In this document: positions 61,695-64,000 of the stretch, in pieces
Position numbering within the stretch: the stretch's first letter is position 1
How the letters are laid out: every line of letters begins with the position of its first letter
NCBI RefSeq assembly: GCF_016827605.1
Contig: NZ_JAEPJQ010000001.1
Coordinates: forward strand, 992,001-1,056,000
Length of the DNA: 64,000 nucleotides
Reading direction: 5' to 3'
DNA from: Hyunsoonleella ulvae
GTDB lineage: Bacteria > Bacteroidota > Bacteroidia > Flavobacteriales > Flavobacteriaceae
Program-made: the position numbers and the translations under genes
Notes under the pieces: generated by a model
The model's input: only the letters and a program-made list of their open reading frames with translations
Told to the model about the DNA's origin: nothing
Databases searched by the model: none

Positions 61695-62249
61695 ATGGGA
61701 TTATCAATTGCTGACGCTTACTATTTAAAAGCGAAAGGAGCGTCGTGTGGAATTTTTAGTGACTGGGATGAAGTTTGCGAAGCTTTAAACTATGCATTGT
61801 CTTATGATGAAAATCATTGTCCGTCGTTATGCCTTTTAGGCGAAATATATGCAGAGCATTTACATATGTATGATGAAGCATTTAACTGTTTTGATAAAGT
61901 AATAGGCATAGATCCTGGGAATACCGAAGTATATCAAATGTACGCCACGTATTTAATATGGAGAAACAAAACGGAACGCGCCGAAAAACTTGTAAAACAT
62001 GCGCTAAGCATTGCAGAAATAGGTAAAGCACCCTTGTTATGGTTACTGTCTTACATAAATGAAACTAAGGGCGAGTACAAAGTAAGTTTAGAGCATTTAA
62101 AGGATGCCAAGGTAGATAGTTATAACGATAGGTATTTCAGCTATATGCAATATGAGGAAAAGCGCATAAAAAAGAAGATAGAATTATCTAAACCCAAGGC
62201 TAAAAAGAAGACCTCTAAAAAGCCAAAGAAAAAGGGGAAGAATAAATAA
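61695..62249 (+). CDS. TPR protein with Lys-rich tail
   Basis: A 184-residue cytoplasmic protein without signal peptide. It has about three TPR-like repeats (LCLLGEIYAEHLHMYDEAFNCFDKVIGIDPGN; YQMYATYLIWRNKTERAEKLVKHALSIA) and a strongly basic tail from residue 165 (KPKAKKKTSKKPKKKGK), suggesting nucleic-acid or ribosome contact. It lies behind the candidate attenuator, so its transcription may be conditional. Function unknown. Confidence 0.72.
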   Translation: MGLSIADAYYLKAKGASCGIFSDWDEVCEALNYALSYDENHCPSLCLLGEIYAEHLHMYDEAFNCFDKVIGIDPGNTEVYQMYATYLIWRNKTERAEKLVKHALSIAEIGKAPLLWLLSYINETKGEYKVSLEHLKDAKVDSYNDRYFSYMQYEEKRIKKKIELSKPKAKKKTSKKPKKKGKNK

Positions 62250-62301
62250 ACTTGAATAGCAGTACGGTTAAAGGACATTTTCTCTGTTAGTAAATAAGGT
62301 G

Positions 62302-62450
62302 TTTTGGGCGTAACCCCGCCGAAAAAGGCGGGGTCGCGCTTTACTCTTGGATTTTATTATCAAATTAATGAATTCGTGAATGTAAACATTCCACTACTCG
62401 CTCTCTACGAGGAGCTCAAACATGCCGTTCAATCGATTACGCAGGGTGTT
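62302..62450 (-). repeat. Interspersed element, third copy (inverted)
   Basis: Reverse-strand relative of the element at 32226-32326: on this strand it reads TGCGTAATCGATTGAACGGCATG ... AGCGAGTAGTG ... AAAGCGCGACCC, then a G+C hairpin (CCCCGCC/GGCGGGG) and TTACGCCCAAAA (pieces listed, not continuous). It fills most of the 227-bp gap between the TPR gene and the SocA-like gene. Confidence 0.6.
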
Positions 62451-62476
62451 TGCTGGCTTAGTACTTAATACCAGAG

Positions 62477-63205
62477 CTATTTAGGAAATACACCTTCTTT
62501 ATTCATCCATTTAATTGCATCAATTATTCTCTCTCTTTTATATTTAGATTTATTTTCATGCCAATCATAAAACTTCTTAATAATTAACTCATTGTTTACT
62601 AATTGATTGAATTCCAAAGACTCTTTCCAACAAGCAAAAACAGTAGCTATTATTTCAACTTTATCCGTTTTAAACTTTCTAAATTTTTCTAATAAAAAAT
62701 CTATATCACCTAATTGTTCCTTGAAATATATTTGATACCAGTCTTTATGACCTCCAGCTTTATCTAATGCCTTATACTTAGGATAATCTTTCGGACTATA
62801 TTCGAACCATTTGTTGATTTTAAATTGCTTATCGATTGACCTCATTAATCTTGGATCATATGGTCCCATGGCCTGCTTTAAAAAATTGGTGTGTAGACTC
62901 ATACATGTTGTATGTTGACATAAGTACATAAGCTTTTGAAGTTTTAAATGACCTAATGTGTATTCGTTCTGTAGCTTATATACTATTTCAGCAGCAAGCA
63001 CTGTTCTCTTATGATAATCAATTTTTGTAGCTTTAGAATCATTCTTTTTTGAGTCAGATAGAATTTTTTTAGGATTAATATTATTAATATTACCTTCAAA
63101 TTTATAATCTTCAAAAGCTTTATCAAAAGCATTTAATTCTTCTTCATTCTCAGGAAAACCAAATCCTAAAGCTCCTAATAAATTATCAAATTTAGAATTC
63201 TCCAT
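62477..63205 (-). CDS. SocA/Panacea-like (DUF4065-type) protein
   Basis: A 242-residue protein; residues about 70-150 resemble the SocA/DUF4065 antitoxin-like fold (LGHLKLQKLMYLCQHTT, QAMGPYDPRLMRSIDKQF, NKWFEYSP). A similar segment is also known fused to some type I restriction specificity subunits. The first 60 residues are acidic and probably disordered. Its start overlaps the end of the sigma-factor gene by 14 bp. In SocA-type systems the domain adapts a toxin to a protease; no toxin is evident here. Confidence 0.6.
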   Translation of the reverse strand: MENSKFDNLLGALGFGFPENEEELNAFDKAFEDYKFEGNINNINPKKILSDSKKNDSKATKIDYHKRTVLAAEIVYKLQNEYTLGHLKLQKLMYLCQHTTCMSLHTNFLKQAMGPYDPRLMRSIDKQFKINKWFEYSPKDYPKYKALDKAGGHKDWYQIYFKEQLGDIDFLLEKFRKFKTDKVEIIATVFACWKESLEFNQLVNNELIIKKFYDWHENKSKYKRERIIDAIKWMNKEGVFPK

Positions 63206-63863
63206 CTGAAAGTTCTTTTGTTAAATTCATCACTTCCATATAACTAATAATTTTATCTTTTGCCTCCTTCTTGTAACTTCTTACTGTTGATTGCTTAACA
63301 CCTCCTAAAAACTCTCGTAATGCTTTGAGTAACTCTTTTGGTAAATTACAGCCCATTCTTTCATGTTGCCTATATGTTAAATATACAGCTCTATGAGCAG
63401 GAGAAAGAGATTCAATGGCTTTCCATCTAATTTGGTCTTTAACACTTAATTTTACATTATGCAAAATAGGTAAATCTTTTACTATGGTTTCAGATCCATC
63501 ATAAAAATGGCCTCTTTTCTTTTTTTGCTGTAGTCTGTAATAATCTGTAAGCTCATTCCTAGCAATTCCATACAAATAAAGTTTAAATGAGTTATCAATA
63601 TTTGAAGTGTTAGTTTTTTCAATTTTAAAGTCTCCTTTAAGAGCATAACTTTTAAATGTTGATTCTGCAATCTGTTCTGCGACATTGACATCATGCTTAA
63701 ATCTTTTACAATTAATTTCACACTTATTAAGTAAATCTTTCCTAAATCTATAACACAAGGCAAAAAACACTAAATCCCTAATATTATCTGACTGATTTCT
63801 GTCTTGGAATATTTTGATTAAATTGTAAGTACTTTCTTTTTCAAACTTTTTCCAATCTTCCAT
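63192..63863 (-). CDS. ECF-like sigma-70 family factor
   Basis: A 223-residue protein, start at ATG 63863 (a TTG one codon upstream is possible). Region 2-like stretch NVAEQIAESTFKSYALKGDF...LYLYGIARNELTDYYRLQQKKKRG, and a region 4-like helix-turn-helix (ESLSPAHRAVYLTYRQ ... GGVKQSTVRSYKKEAKDKI). Sequence is diverged from housekeeping ECF factors. Paired by overlap with the SocA-like gene; together with the nested palindrome upstream this may be an accessory module. An rRNA-like or housekeeping role is unlikely. Confidence 0.65.
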   Translation of the reverse strand: MEDWKKFEKESTYNLIKIFQDRNQSDNIRDLVFFALCYRFRKDLLNKCEINCKRFKHDVNVAEQIAESTFKSYALKGDFKIEKTNTSNIDNSFKLYLYGIARNELTDYYRLQQKKKRGHFYDGSETIVKDLPILHNVKLSVKDQIRWKAIESLSPAHRAVYLTYRQHERMGCNLPKELLKALREFLGGVKQSTVRSYKKEAKDKIISYMEVMNLTKELSDGEF

Positions 63864-63881
63864 CAATAGGTTTCAATTTGT

Positions 63882-63914
63882 ATACGCAAAAGCGTTGGTA
63901 ACGCTTTTGCGTAT
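63882..63914. repeat. Nested palindrome before the sigma gene
   Basis: ATACGCAAAAGCGTT and AACGCTTTTGCGTAT form a perfect 15-bp stem with loop GGT. Each arm is itself a palindrome (ACGC-AAAA-GCGT and ACGC-TTTT-GCGT), so it can fold as one long hairpin or two short ones. It lies 19 bp upstream of the sigma ATG. The last 86 bp of the window show no gene. Confidence 0.75.
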
Positions 63915-64000
63915 TAACAATGAGCGCAGGTAAGTAAAGCTAAGAATAAATTGGACACAAGCAAAGAAAATGACTACAAATAAGTAAAAATACTACAAGT

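Noticed and set aside
63882-63914. Integron attC site at the right end
   Set aside because: The palindrome lacks the required RYYYAAC/GTTRRRY box pair, and no integrase is visible.

Overview
The window is one contiguous chromosomal segment of a low-GC marine-type member of the Bacteroidota, almost certainly family Flavobacteriaceae. Supporting signs are: type IX secretion (T9SS) cargo and a PorZ-like component, several outer-membrane beta-barrel proteins whose signal peptides end in SQ/AQ/GQ, TonB-dependent receptors with an N-terminal carboxypeptidase-like domain, and many copies of the Bacteroidota -7 promoter box TAnnTTTG placed shortly before start codons. The genus cannot be fixed from the sequence. 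Most of the window is ordinary core genome.

Layout. 0-4.3 kb: asnS, rpoN (sigma-54), a membrane protein and a beta-barrel protein. 4.4-9.3 kb: leftward umuC behind a ParE-type toxin/antitoxin pair, a small secreted protein, then a tight five-gene leftward operon of three DUF2975 membrane proteins, a CPBP membrane protease and an XRE regulator. 9.4-15.8 kb: biotin cluster bioF, DUF2007 protein, bioD, bioA, a ketosynthase, a membrane protein and bioB. 16-28.4 kb: cupin-like protein, beta-barrel proteins, recX, a T9SS cargo protein, a leftward porZ-recO-TonB receptor operon and gdhA. 28.5-32.2 kb: DinB-like protein, ArsC-like protein, tRNA-Arg, a GIY-YIG gene wedged between tRNA-Asn and a degraded tRNA-like copy, rseP and a SCO protein. 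32.4-34.9 kb: feoA, feoB and a 45-residue FeoB-associated Cys-rich peptide. 36.5-44.9 kb: a DtxR/MntR regulator divergent from a metal-uptake set (TonB receptor, thioredoxin, solute-binding lipoprotein, ABC ATPase, two permeases with winged-helix-like tails). 45-53.9 kb: a giant TPR/MORN protein, two transglutaminase-like paralogues (one lacking its catalytic Cys), a lipoprotein and yraN. 54-62.2 kb: a thiol-disulfide protein, mfd, a transglutaminase/TPR protein, terB and a TPR gene behind a candidate leader-peptide attenuator. 62.3-64 kb: an interspersed repeat followed by a sigma factor/SocA-like pair that looks accessory.

How genes work together. The clearest functional units are biotin synthesis, ferrous iron import (Feo), and a probable manganese import regulon with a DtxR-type operator in its promoter. 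Palindromic repeats recur through the window. They sit between genes, in frame inside bioF, in the N-terminus of the ABC ATPase, and inside the decayed tRNA. The best candidates for under-described biology are: (1) the DUF2975/CPBP/XRE operon; (2) the leader peptide with mutually exclusive hairpins at 61.4-61.6 kb; (3) the tRNA-Asn/GIY-YIG/tRNA-remnant unit; (4) an interspersed element with its own promoter, present in three copies; (5) the sigma factor/SocA-like pair. All functions are read from sequence alone; no database search was run.
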